A stretch of 40,717 nt of DNA from Balamuthia mandrillaris (GCA_031835245.1 JAVKOQ010000416.1:1-40717); one strand, 5' to 3'; numbered from the stretch's first letter, positions 1-15,926 are shown. A program made the numbers and translations. Notes: generated by a model from the letters alone, not told the origin.

Positions 1-274
1 AGGGCGATCCAAGCATCAAGCTCCATCCCATATCACAGATTGGACTCCAGTCATTCTTCACTGGGGCAAGAGCTTTTTCTTTGATTCCCTCTCCAGCCAA
101 CTTCCATCCAACAACCTATTATTCATGGACCTTAATGATGTAGACTGTGATTGGTCGCTAATTAAAAAATACTTGTGCAATTGGTCAGTATAAAATCTTT
201 TTCCACAAAAGTTTAATCTCTATTCATTCATTAACTTTATTCTCAACAAAGCTGACCTATCCACTGTCATTATA

Positions 275-997
275 ATGGGAGATGGGTTATTGAATCTCAA
301 CTTACACCTGGCTACCTTTGATCCTTCTTCAGTGAACCTTGATTTAGATCATATTTGTATATTCACTATTCATCCAAAGGTGATAAGTAGTAATAGAGGA
401 AAAAAACAACCAGTTAATAACACAGTTTGTGCTGCTGTATTCAAGTCAACAACATCTCTTAAATCCTTTCATCATCATCCTGACGAGTTACCAGAACATC
501 TTCTTCATCTTCTACACAAATGGGACCCACATTGTGCCTCACTTCCTGTACCTTCAAAGAGCAAATTTGAGGAAACCCTTGGTCCTAAAACGGCAGTTAC
601 TGTTCCCACCAAACCTGCCCTCATTTATGAGTTGCTTCTTTGTCTCTACACAAAAGAAGAAGACAGCGTCATCAATTTGCATCCCTCTACTGGGTGTATG
701 GCCTTTGCTTGTTTAGCACAAAAGCGTCAATATCTTGCTTTTTCTACCCATTTTTTGGACAATGAAAAAGAAAGCATTATTCAACATCTTAGTGCTCTAA
801 CAGTAAATCTGTTAGAGAACCACATTATTCAACGTGGATTGGCCTTTCAACAACAATTTAAATCATCTTCTCTTCCTTCTTCTTCCCAATCCTCTACTGT
901 CAAGTCAGCTATATCCAAGCATGCTTATTTAGTGTCACAACAAAAGAGAAAAATGAAAAAGAAGAATAAAGAAAAAAGTGATAATAGTGATGATTAA
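275..997 (+). CDS. Methyltransferase-like C-terminal fragment, hypothetical
   Basis: I do not firmly recognise this 240-residue frame. Its middle part carries the order KPALIYELLLCLYT, then VINLHPSTGCMAFACLAQKRQYLAFS. That resembles the C-terminal 'KP..ll / VlDpf.GsGt..AA...R....E' block of N6-adenine/N4-cytosine DNA methyltransferases, although the usual Asp-Pro-Phe and Gly-Ser-Gly positions are only partly kept, so catalytic activity is doubtful. The tail (about residues 195-240) is Ser-rich and then Lys-rich. Similar-looking coding sequence (for example DWTPVILHWGKSFFFD) lies upstream to the left edge but is not cleanly continuous, so the first ATG at 275 may not be the true start and the gene is probably partial. 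It ends about 100 bp before an LTR element, and a piece of it is repeated near 7841-7965, which suggests a repeated or mobile gene rather than a core host gene. Confidence 0.4.
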   Translation: MGDGLLNLNLHLATFDPSSVNLDLDHICIFTIHPKVISSNRGKKQPVNNTVCAAVFKSTTSLKSFHHHPDELPEHLLHLLHKWDPHCASLPVPSKSKFEETLGPKTAVTVPTKPALIYELLLCLYTKEEDSVINLHPSTGCMAFACLAQKRQYLAFSTHFLDNEKESIIQHLSALTVNLLENHIIQRGLAFQQQFKSSSLPSSSQSSTVKSAISKHAYLVSQQKRKMKKKNKEKSDNSDD

Positions 998-1101
998 TGT
1001 AAGTAAGATGATTCAATTGTTCATCATTTTCACACAATAAATTTTGCTTTTTAAAGTATTTTTTGATTCACTTAATTGTTTTTTTGTCAATCCTAAACTA
1101 T

Positions 1102-1239
1102 TGTTATACCACTCTCCCATAATACCTATTCCTATCTCTCCTTGTATATATATTTCTTCTTATCATTTTTTCAAAGGTCTTTTCCCTACATCCATTGAGT
1201 TGGTGTCCGTTAGGTTGTTCTCCTACCAGCCTTATCACA
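1102..1239 (+). repeat. 5' LTR of the chromovirus fossil
   Basis: A 138-bp direct repeat with TG...CA ends, matched by 6057-6194 at about 93 percent identity by eye. It is very short for a Ty3/gypsy LTR. Confidence 0.93.
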
Positions 1240-4200
1240 CTTGGTGACATCAGCTTACTTTTTTCTTCATAAGTTCGGTTTTCAGGTAATTAACCTATTT
1301 TGGATACTCAGGGTTTTTCGGAGGAAACTTGGAGCACTTTTGTAGCAGTGTTTGGTGACACAATGTCAGGAACTTTGCCGCAGACAAGTACAACACCTTC
1401 TTCTGGTACCCTGAGCGGTTCACTTTCCGGTGGTGCTATCCCTCCAGCTTCCAACACTCCCTCCCCTACTACTACAACTCTTCCAACGGACAGGCTAGAT
1501 GCCATAGACCAGGCCCTCTCTGAACTTCATGCAAGCCAAGCGGACCATGACAAGCTCTGGGTCAAGCAGGCTAGCAGCGCTTCTTCTTTGTCTGACCGCA
1601 TCAACCATCTTGATCAAAAGTTGGAAACCTTTGCAGATGTGCTCTCTAATGACGTTAAACTAGTGAGAAAAAGCAATGATGTAGCTCTTGTGGCTCTCAA
1701 CGACTCGATCTCTCAACTGCAAAATCTTCTCAAGGCCCAACTTGCGGACAAAGGACAGAAGGATGACAGTTTCGGCTCTGGGTCCAGCTCTTCATCTTTG
1801 AGCAAAGAGGAGGAAGAAAAGGAGAAGGAGAAGAGAAAAATTCTTAATCTCATGGCCTGCTGTCAAGATTTTCGATGATGCATGGCCAAAAACCTTGGTG
1901 ACAGCTTGGGCGATGTTCAGCTGATGCAGAGTCTGCTTACCACAGAAACGCTGCCGACCTTCCATGGCAAGCCAAATGAGGACCCAAACATCTTTTTGAC
2001 CTCGTTCAACCGCTATGTGACCGCCACTGGCTGGAGTCATCAGGATTATATCCTTCACTTTGAAGGACAACTTCATGATAACACTGATGTCATTTGTCAC
2101 TTCCTTGAGCAAGAATGAACAAAAGGTGGCATCCTACTAACCCCCACAGAAGCAAAAACACAGCTTCTCAACTGCTTTTGGCATCATGACTGAGCAACTG
2201 CTAAGATCATGACGCTTGGAAATCTTTGGATGAATGTTGATGAGTCTGTGGATGCTTGGAACTTGCGAGTGCAAACAGCGCTGCAAGAGGCTTTCCTCAT
2301 GGATTTCAGCAAGACTTAGGTCTTGGAGAAGTTCGTTGCAGGAGCTGTTCTGGACCTGAAGGAGAAATTCCTTCAGCAGAAGGACATTGCTAATATGACT
2401 GATGCCCTGAACCTCGCGAGAGACTGGGAAGGATGACGGCATATGAAGAAGAGCTTGGACCATCGGTCAAGGAGCTCTTGACAAGAAAAGAACAACAATG
2501 ACAGCAGTTCAGGCAATGATGGGAAGAAGAAACGACCCTTTTGCTACAACTGCAAGTCAAGAGAGCACTGGACAAGAGAGTGCTCGGAAAAGAAACATGT
2601 TGACCAAAGTAAGAAGAAGGATACTTTTGGCGGTGCTTTGCAGGACACAAAAGGCAAGTCTGGAAGCCAAAGCCAGGCGCCGGCCCAGAAGGACAGTGCT
2701 GGTGGAAGGACAGGATCGACGAATATTGTCATCAAGAATGCGCGTTGTCTACTGAGGATGTCTATGAAGATCTCCAGAGGAAGGACTATCAAGGCCACGC
2801 TGGACTCCTGTGCCACCGATAGCTTCATCTGACAAATACTTCTATTCAAAGGAGTGAAAATTAGTAGCCTACATAACGAGGATATGTGGAGAAGTGCTAC
2901 TGGCCATGAAGTGAAGCTGAAGGGTTATGTCACTCTTTGTTTTCGGACGCCTACTCACAAGAACGTCAAGGCAACTGTTGCTGTCTTGGCAGAGGATGAT
3001 CTGATGCTACATGATCTTCTTATTGGCTGGGATATTTTGGAAGCACGATGACACTGGTTACTTCTCGCTGAGAGCAAACCTGTGGACGGTTCGTCTGGTG
3101 ACTCTGATGATGACTGAGTGTGCACCTCAGTCACAAAGGAGACCCAAGATGTCATGGACGTTATCTACCTGGTGGAGCTTCCTACTGAGGAAGAGGTAAT
3201 GACGGGCTTGAGAGAGCTCGTGAACAACGCGGACCTGGATATTGAGCAGAAAGCACGGCTTCTAGAGCTGGCCCTTGAATACAAGGACGTCTTCTGCTAC
3301 AAGCTTCCTGAGCCGGGAAGTGTCAAACTTCCACCCCACAAGATAGTCCTAACGGATTATACCCCCATCCGTGTGAAGCCTCACAAGGTCAGCGCCAAGG
3401 TTCAGGAGACCATTGACGCTGCCACAGATGACATGCTACTTATGGGCGTCATTCGCAAATCTGTCAGCGAATGGGCACACCCTGTGATCATCATCATCAA
3501 GAAAGACGGAATGCCACAATTCTGTATCGACTACAGAGAGCTAAACAAATGTATGATGAAGGATTCCTACCCAATGCCTAACATTGAGGACGGACTGAAT
3601 TGCCTCCACGGCTCCAAGTTCTGATCCAAATTTGACTTAGCATATGGTTATTGGCACTTCCTTATGGAGGAGCATACTGCAAATATGTGTGCCTTCGTTA
3701 CGAAATCTGGTCAGTTTGAGCCTGTGGTTATGCCCTTCAGACCTACTAATGCTCTGGCTACGTTCCAATGAGGAATGGACAAGATCTTCAGCGAATTCAA
3801 GTGGAAGTTTTCTTGGTGTCATATTGATGACCTCATCATTTTTTCTAAGACATTTGAGGACCACCTTGTTCACTTATGCAAGGTCTTTGAGCGTCTCTGT
3901 GAGTATCAACTCTATGTGAAGGTCAACAAATGCGCCTTCGTGAAGAAGACAATGGAGTACCTTGGACACATGGTGTCTAGCGATGGAATTAGCCCAGTAC
4001 AGAGCAAGGTCAAAGCGGTGCAAGATTGCCCACACCCTACCATCAGGAAGCAACTACAAAGCTTCCTTGGACTTGCAAACTACTATCACAAGTTTATTCA
4101 TCATCTCGCTGAGATGGTGAAGCCCCTCACCAACCTCATGAGCCCCAAAACGAAGTTCATGTGGAGCAACAAGCAGGAAAAGGCTTTCCAAGGGATAAAG

Positions 4201-6056
4201 GAGGCTCTGATCAGTTCTCCTGTCCTTGCCTATCCTGATGCTGAAAAGGACTTTCAGATCTGCTGTGATGCCAGTGATTACGCCATTGGGGGAACTCTGG
4301 AGCAGAAAGGAGAGGATGGGCTATACCATGTTGTAGCCTACAGTAGCAAGAAGCTTTCTGGTCTGCAGCTCAATTGGAGTGCCATGGAGAAGGAGGCTTA
4401 CGCCGTTGTCTTCTTCCTACAGCATTGGAGACATTATGTTCTTTAGTAGTTAGAATGTGTCGTTACTGACCATTCAGCTCTGTAATGGCTGTTCTCCCAG
4501 AAGAACCCTTCAGGCAAGTTGGTGAGGTGGATTGCCAAGCTGCAGGAATTCAGCCACATCCAAGTTACCTACCGACCAGGGAAGGAACATTCCAATGCCG
4601 ATAGTCTCAGCCGTGAACCGTTTGCTCTCAGTGCAGTCAACACTGTTACTTGTCTGAAGAACCACAAGCAGGTTACTTTCACAGACAGAGGGGAAGGCAG
4701 CCAGTCAGACGATGAAGACAACCATGGGATACAGTCACAAGAAAATGGCTCCCCGCAGGTTTTACCTGCATATCAATGATGAATTTTCATGGATCGTCAA
4801 AGCCATTGAAGGCAGGTGGGCATTTTGGCCTTATGAAGATGTACTCCTGCCTCATCACACAGTACTGGTGGCCTGGAATTCACAAAGATGTGGAACATTG
4901 GGTCAAGGGCTGTGTGGAATGCCAGGAGGCGAAGGCTCCACGGAAGAAAGCTGACAGACCGTTGGGTCATATCATTGCTAATGAGCCAGGCGAGTTGGTC
5001 TGCATGGACCTGATTGATGAGTTGCCCTTGACAGCTGAAGGGTACCGATACGCCTTGGTCACCATTGACGCCTTCATGCATTGGCTGGACATTTGTCCAT
5101 TGAAGACAAAACAAGCAAAGGAAGTGGCGAAGGCCTTACTTGAGATCTTCACGAGCACGGACCTCCCTAAGAAGCTTCTGTCTGATCAAGGAAAAGAGTT
5201 CATCAACAAACTCAACAATGAGCTGTCGACTCTTCTTGGCATCAAGGATAAATACGCCATGGCAGAGCATCCCCAAGGAAATGGCATGGTTAAACGATAC
5301 AACCACACCCTTAAGGAGCAGCTCTGAAAGTTTGTGGATGGCAGGCAACAAGCCTGGAGTGTGTACCTTCTGATGCTACTTTATTCTTATTGCCACGTGC
5401 CGCTGCCAGGATGATGATTTACCCCTTATGAGCTTATGTTTGGGAGGAAGTCCAATGGTACCGGTTTGGTGGACACTACTCATCTGTTTGATGATTCGTG
5501 GGTGAGGCAACTGCAGGAGACACAGCATGCACTTGCAGAAGAAGCCCGTGGAGTAGACAATGCCCAAAAAGAGAAGACAGAGAAAAGGCATGGCACGTTG
5601 GAGGAAGAGTTTAAGGTTGGCGACCTGGTTCTCATTCACTCCAAAGCTACATCCATCAGCAAGTCTAAGAAACTTCGACATAGTTGGAAGGGAGGACCCT
5701 ACAAGATTATCAAAATCTGTTCTCTGCAGACAATCAAGGTGTGGAATACTGCTGGTCCTGAAACAGATAAAGTGGTAAATCTCAACCACATCAAACAATT
5801 TATTCCGCATGACAACGAAGACAGACAGCTTGCTGATGATGAATATGAGGTTGAGAGAATCCTTGATCACTGCTATACCAATTGAGGACTTGAATACAGG
5901 TTGAAGTGGAAAGGTTTTTCCATCCGCCACAACTCTTGGGAGCCTGAACGCAACGTTATCAATGCCCCAGACCTGGTACAGGCATATTGGAGAGCGGTAT
6001 CATGATTATCGGCCTGACAGTCAATCACAGAGTGACTTTGGCCTGGGAGGGAGAAG

Positions 6057-6194
6057 TGTTATACCACTCTCCCATAATACCTATCCCTATCTCTCCTTGT
6101 ATATATATTTCTTCTTATCATTTTATTAAAGGTCTTTTCTCTACATCCATCGAGTTGATGTCCATTAGGTTGTTCCCCTACCGGCCTTATCACA
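6057..6194 (+). repeat. 3' LTR of the chromovirus fossil
   Basis: A 138-bp direct repeat of 1102-1239. It is preceded by a purine-rich tract (GGGAGGGAGAAG) that fits a polypurine plus-strand primer, and is followed by the target-site duplication CTAT. Confidence 0.93.
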
Positions 6195-6834
6195 CTATTT
6201 ATTTAATATTTTTCAAAATTAATTTATAATTATTTTTCAAAATAATTTCCAAAAAGGGGCGCCCTTTTTAGTTTAGAACATGTTCAAGGTTTTTACTTAA
6301 TGAAATTGTGTTAAAAAAAATATAAAACCCAAATGCAGACATGTGTATATGTCACACAGCACAATCTTGGTGTGATCAAAAGGATAACATCAGTCAACAA
6401 ACCAACAGAATTTCTGTATTTATGTTACTTAACGAGTAGGGAAAATAGAGAAAAAGGAAGAGAATAACAGATTCCTATTAACCTAGGATGATAAGCAAAG
6501 ATAAAATGATTTTCAAAACCAGAGTGAACTTGAATAGAAGTATTTCCTCAACTGCTCTACACAGAAGGGTACTACAGTGTAGAGATCTCAGGGTGTTTGA
6601 TTATGCATAAAGAGTCTTTAGTCTAACCTCAATATAATATGATTAATGAAAATGGCGTGGCTTCTTAGTTTCTCACTTCTAGGCTTGGAAAAGAACCAAG
6701 GAAGGTAGAAAAAAGATCTTCAAAATGGCTTAGTATTGACATAAAAGATCCTTGATAACTGGCATAAGATAGTTGACAAAAAAGAAGAAAGGAATGAAGA
6801 AAGAAACAAAGAAAGAGTTGCTTTTCTTCTATTT
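6195..6834. other. AT-rich non-coding stretch
   Basis: I see no gene here. The first hundred bases (6195-6290) are AT-rich and are related to 8060-8155, so they belong to a duplicated host flank rather than to the LTR element. The rest shows no convincing open frame, RNA gene or terminal repeat. Confidence 0.6.
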
Positions 6835-6845
6835 GTGTATGTTTG

Positions 6846-6960
6846 CAATTCCTTTCCTTGCTTTCCCTTGATTTGTACATGTATGTACTTCTTTCCTTGC
6901 TTTTCTTTGATTTGTGCACACATGTGCACTTCCTTGCTTTCCCTTGATTTGTATACATGG
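6846..6960 (+). repeat. Degenerate minisatellite with palindromic cores, block 1
   Basis: About three units of 35-45 bp, each reading roughly CTTCCTTGCTTTCCCTTGAT, then TTGT and a palindromic centre such as GTGCACACATGTGCAC. The units vary in the palindrome but keep its self-complementary form. Short open frames across this block on both strands are translations of the repeat and not genes. Confidence 0.7.
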
Positions 6961-7310
6961 CTAGAAAGAAATGGCAAGGGAAAAACGGGCAGCAAAATAG
7001 TCCCTGCTCTTCTCTGCTTCTTTGAGCAGAAAAATAGTGTCAACAAGGACCACTGCCTTACTGGACCATTGCATTGTTGATAGGAGATAAACCATGTGGA
7101 TCAAGAAAGGGATGACATGTAAGTGACTCTGAGTTTATTCACAGGAAAAGAGGTATGGACCAAAGTGTGTGCTTTGAATGTGTTGCCAGGAAAAAGGGAA
7201 AATAAAAAGGGGTGAGAAAACTTGGGGTATCCAAGGAAAGTGGTGACAAGAAGTCATAATAAAGTGAATCATTGGTTTTCTAACAGCATGTTAGTCATAT
7301 GTGTATACAT

Positions 7311-7437
7311 CTTTGCTTTCCCTTGATTTGCACACATGTGTGCACTTCTTTTTGTTTATACACACTTCCTTGCTTTCCTTTGATTTGCACATACATGTAT
7401 ACTTCCTTTCTTCCCCTTGATCTGTGCACATATGTGT
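7311..7437 (+). repeat. Degenerate minisatellite with palindromic cores, block 2
   Basis: Further copies of the unit seen at 6846-6960, with centres such as TGCACACATGTGTGCA and ACATACATGTAT separated by CTTCCTTGCTTTCCTTTGAT-type spacers. The two blocks are about 350 bp apart with unrelated AT-rich sequence between them. Confidence 0.7.
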
Positions 7438-7840
7438 TGAGAATTACTCTCAATATATTAGCTCTGTTGCCCCTTTTCCTTTCCTTCCTTTTTATCAACA
7501 TCTGCAACATGGACTAATTGCCTATTGCTACACTAGGCTTCTTCCTTTTATTTCATTGCGTCCTTCTCTCTTTCTTTTAGTTAGTTAGTTTTTGTTTTAT
7601 TCACATCACACCTTTCCCTCTTGACACCCTTTGTTTCCTTATTCCCTTTTGAATGATATGTTTTGGCCCTGTCTATTCATGTTATTTGTTCTTTTCAACA
7701 AAAAGAACAAGGACAAGGAAGCACATAAAAACAAAGAAGATAAAGATACTAAAGAAACAGAAAAAAAAGGATAGCCTACAAAGCAAAGTCAGAAACAAAA
7801 CCAAAATAAGAAAAATTACTGTTCAAATAAAAATTCTATA

Positions 7841-7965
7841 CAATGATAAAGGAAACAAGCAACCATTGAAAAATACAATTTGTGCTGCCATATTCAAGTC
7901 AACAATATAAACGTTTTTATCATCCTAATGAGTTACTAGAATGTCTTTGTCAACTTTTGAACAAA
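7841..7965 (+). pseudogene. Fragment related to the left-edge methyltransferase-like frame
   Basis: The bases here align by eye with about 391-525. The peptide NTICAAIFKST corresponds to NTVCAAVFKST in the first copy, and the following bases (catcctaatgagttactaga) match catcctgacgagttaccaga. Only this part of the gene is present. It runs directly into an LTR fragment at about 7966, so everything between the matching points of the first locus (about 525 to 1140) is absent. Confidence 0.7.
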
Positions 7966-8059
7966 TAATATATTTCTTCTTATCATTCTATTAAAGGTCT
8001 TTTCCCTACATCCATCAAGTTGGTGTTTGTTAAGTTGTTCTCTTACCAGCCTTATCACA
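7966..8059 (+). repeat. Truncated LTR fragment of the same chromovirus family
   Basis: About 94 bp matching the 3' two thirds of the 138-bp LTR, ending at the same TATCACA. No internal element sequence is attached, so it is a solo or truncated LTR. The bases after it (8060-8155) resemble those after the complete 3' LTR (6195-6290). Confidence 0.8.
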
Positions 8060-8211
8060 ATTATTTTTCAAAGATTAATTTAAAATCATTTTCAATTATT
8101 TCAAAAATAATTTCTAAAAAGAAACACCCTTTTTAGTTTAGAACGTGTTTTAACAAGATATAGTAAACTAATTTATGAGTATAACAATAAGGTGCAAAGA
8201 CACACTTTTGC

Positions 8212-10059
8212 TTAAGACAGAATAAGGTCTTGCAAGTCATCTTGGTCATTCCCAAGGGCAAGATAATGGAGCTCTTTGTCAAACAGGCTGAAGGTGGCCT
8301 TCTGTGAAGATAAATAGCATTTTACAAGAAGTGTTTCACCCTGGATTTCCACTTCAAAGCCTTGTTGCAACCTCTTAGCACTTTCTGGGGCAACCTTCTT
8401 GGTGGTGAAGAGGGTGAAGGTCACAGTCTGAGGACACCCAATGTTGCATGTACTAAGCTTTGTGATGAGATCCTTGATTCCTCGCTTTGCCTTGGCTATA
8501 ATTCCACTCATGAGCTGATCATTCAGTTTTGTTGCATTCTCCTGACTGGCTTTCCCACATTTAATCACCAATTCCAGCCTGCCACATTTGACTTGGAGCA
8601 CATGCAAATGGTAGCCATCTGGTTCAGCACCACATACAAACGCACCATCCACTCCAGTATCCTGTGCCACTGAAAAGAAGCGTCCTATTAGCTCTTCTTG
8701 CATTGGGGCAGTAAAGCTCAGTGATTCCAGGAACTTCCCGACAGGCTCCTCATTGGCCACCGGTTCCCACAGTGAAAAATCATCACGCAAGCGTCTGCAA
8801 ATGTATCTTTCAAGCAACTGTCCAGCGCTGGATGCTCCCCCCCAGCCCCAAAGGGTACCAAGCATTGCTGCTCGTAGGAAGGCAGTAGACTCTGCAATGT
8901 GCTTATGATAGGCCTCGAGGCATGCTGGAACCAAGACCTCATAGGTTAGTGCTTCCGTGGTGCAGTAAAGGAAACCGTTGTCCAACCATCTGTGCAGTAC
9001 AACTGAGAAATCCTCCGGGGGACACAGCCGTGGTTGCACAATAGCTTGAATCTCTGCCCTGGGAAGACTCACCAGGAGATTATCATTGTCCAACCTGGCC
9101 ATGAGGGCGAAGAAGGCTGGGTTCTGCAGCTCGTCGAGGAACTGTTGATGGGTTGATGCAAAGGCCTCCTGGTTCTGAATAAAAGATCGCAAAGCACGCC
9201 CAACACCACCGGTGGCATCGAAGCAAGCTTGTACATTACCAACCCAGTGGCTATCTATCATTTTAATGACCTCTTTCAGTTCGTCCAGTTTGCGAATGGG
9301 GCTGAGGCGGTATTCTCTATACACATTGTTGTTGAGGTTTGGATAGTCACCCTCTTTGGCGAGCGTGTCTTGCTTGTATGCCAAGGAACGCAAGTTGCTA
9401 CTGGAGCCAGAGATGACGCCAAAAGCATTGTATGCACCCTTCCCAACGTAGAGAATGTCCTGAGTGATGCGGAGGTAGGTTCCATAGTTTGAGTGGTTGG
9501 TAGCCACGAAGAGGACTTGCACTTCGTCCAGGAAAAATGCAACGCAGTAGCCCTGATCTCCCAACGCTGAGAGAGCATCGGGTAGGTTATCAGGAAGAGG
9601 CCCAAGGTGAGGGACCTTAGACTTGAGGAGAGCAAGGAGTGCTTTTTTGCCGTCGCTCTGGTCAAGCTCGTAGTCGTGGTAAAGACAGATGAGCTTTGGG
9701 GCCAACACGGACAGTGTGGAGCAAAGGCCTTTCATCAAGGTGGTCTTGCCCACACCACGCACCCCGGTGATGAGGAGGTTGTTACCGTTCCCTCCAATGG
9801 GCTGTTTAGACTGCAAATCTAGAACGTTGCCGACCACCTTTCGCATGATCTGTTCCACCACCTGGGAGGGAAACAAGGGATACAAGTGGTACGCCTTCGA
9901 AGCTTTGTCCCATTGTTGCTTAACCATCTGCATTGCTTTCTCCCCGTCACGGAGTTCCAAAGTTGCCCACGAAGCCTGCTGTTCCTGTGGGGCATCCGTC
10001 TCCGTTTGTTTCTCTTTCTCTTCGTCCTCGCTCATCTTTCTCTTTTTTGTGTGCTCCAT
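8212..10059 (-). CDS. Crinkler-type P-loop NTPase with restriction-endonuclease-like domain
   Basis: An intronless 615-residue protein. After a charged, low-complexity N-terminus (1-30) it has a P-loop NTPase domain: Walker A GVRGVGKTT at residues 99-107, Walker B AFFLDEVQ at 174-181, and a sensor-like segment VISGSSSNLRSLAY near 215-228. The C-terminal part (about 410-540) looks like a PD-(D/E)xK nuclease fold: GQLLERYI with Glu417, then GVDGAF with Asp471, then LQVK with Gln489 and Lys491. NTPase plus REase-like nuclease is the known make-up of the 'CR' or Crinkler-related proteins of protists and fungi, thought to derive from transposons or conflict systems; the classical LFLAK header is not evident. 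Substrate and cellular role are unknown. The frame is whole, in contrast to the decayed DNA on its left, and it lacks introns, unlike the host genes to its right, which hints at later acquisition. Confidence 0.72.
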   Translation of the reverse strand: MEHTKKRKMSEDEEKEKQTETDAPQEQQASWATLELRDGEKAMQMVKQQWDKASKAYHLYPLFPSQVVEQIMRKVVGNVLDLQSKQPIGGNGNNLLITGVRGVGKTTLMKGLCSTLSVLAPKLICLYHDYELDQSDGKKALLALLKSKVPHLGPLPDNLPDALSALGDQGYCVAFFLDEVQVLFVATNHSNYGTYLRITQDILYVGKGAYNAFGVISGSSSNLRSLAYKQDTLAKEGDYPNLNNNVYREYRLSPIRKLDELKEVIKMIDSHWVGNVQACFDATGGVGRALRSFIQNQEAFASTHQQFLDELQNPAFFALMARLDNDNLLVSLPRAEIQAIVQPRLCPPEDFSVVLHRWLDNGFLYCTTEALTYEVLVPACLEAYHKHIAESTAFLRAAMLGTLWGWGGASSAGQLLERYICRRLRDDFSLWEPVANEEPVGKFLESLSFTAPMQEELIGRFFSVAQDTGVDGAFVCGAEPDGYHLHVLQVKCGRLELVIKCGKASQENATKLNDQLMSGIIAKAKRGIKDLITKLSTCNIGCPQTVTFTLFTTKKVAPESAKRLQQGFEVEIQGETLLVKCYLSSQKATFSLFDKELHYLALGNDQDDLQDLILS

Positions 10060-10335
10060 TGTCGCCAGAAGGAGGTGGATAAGTTAACGCCGCGGGCCAA
10101 AACACTTTTTTCTCTGCTAAATAAACTGGGTGACGAAAGCAAATGCGAATATTTATTAACGGATAAGTTCATGCTAAAATGAAGCTGACCAAAAAGGCGC
10201 GAAATCGCGTCGGTATTTGCACTATAACCACCAATTATAGTATAATTACTGCATATTAGATGCAATATATTGTATCCATGACAACCAACTCTTTCCCAAA
10301 AGAAACCGAAAAAGAGGATTACCACCACAGTTGAT
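10060..10335 (-). promoter_or_regulatory. Upstream region of the NTPase gene, with an E2F-type site
   Basis: About 276 bp between the RasGEF stop and the start of the NTPase gene, so it must contain the 3' end of one transcript and the promoter of the other. At 10196-10204 the plus strand reads GGCGCGAAA (TTTCGCGCC on the minus strand), a perfect match to the E2F/DP consensus, about 140 bp upstream of the NTPase start codon. It sits within the small inverted repeat CGCGA/TCGCG. A TTTATT at 10152-10157 (AATAAA on the minus strand) could be the RasGEF poly(A) signal. Confidence 0.4.
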
Positions 10336-15686
<5,351 letters not shown>

Positions 15687-15926
15687 GTCCGTTCGGTTTT
15701 TTTTCCTTTTTGTTTTTTCTTGTAGTCGAACCCTCCCGGCCCTCCCTTCCAAGGACGAGAGGTGACACACAGAGACGACCACCGTTTACTTCTCTCTTTG
15801 TTTTAATGTGTTTTGTGTTATATAATTCGTTTTATTATATTCAATTAATTAAACGCTTCTATTTTTTATTTATTTTTTTAAAAAAAAAACATAAAATAAG
15901 AGGAAGCTCTGCATGTGTCTCTTCGG
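15687..15926. promoter_or_regulatory. Short intergenic region upstream of the RasGEF gene
   Basis: This 240-bp gap separates the kinase-LIM stop from the RasGEF start; both genes are on the minus strand. It is AT-rich at 15800-15890 and holds a T7A10 tract at 15873-15889. An A-rich stretch on the minus strand lies just before the RasGEF ATG. No recognised motif beyond these. Confidence 0.4.

Larger units (their letters stand above)
1102..6194 (+). mobile_element. Fossil Ty3/gypsy LTR retrotransposon (chromovirus)
   Basis: This is an element of about 5.1 kb bounded by two 138-bp direct repeats that start TGTTATACC and end TATCACA. A short target-site duplication, CTAT, flanks both sides (1098-1101 and 6195-6198; one more base is ambiguous). 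The internal order is gag-like with a CCHC zinc knuckle (about 1300-2620), aspartic protease (about 2780-3050), reverse transcriptase (about 3300-4170), RNase H (about 4240-4600), integrase with HHCC finger and catalytic core (about 4775-5450) and a chromodomain (about 5830-5990). That order, with a chromodomain after integrase, defines the chromovirus branch of Ty3/gypsy. A purine-rich tract (about 6046-6056) abuts the 3' LTR. The copy is broken by roughly ten or more disruptions. By my count the LTRs differ at 9 of 138 positions, so it is an old, inactive insertion. Confidence 0.93.

Noticed and set aside
1240-1260. A specific tRNA primer-binding site after the 5' LTR
   Set aside because: The bases CTTGGTGACATCAGC do not match a tRNA 3' end that I can name with confidence.
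6846-7437. CRISPR-like array
   Set aside because: Units are degenerate, spacing is irregular, there are no unique spacers of equal length, and the genome is eukaryotic.
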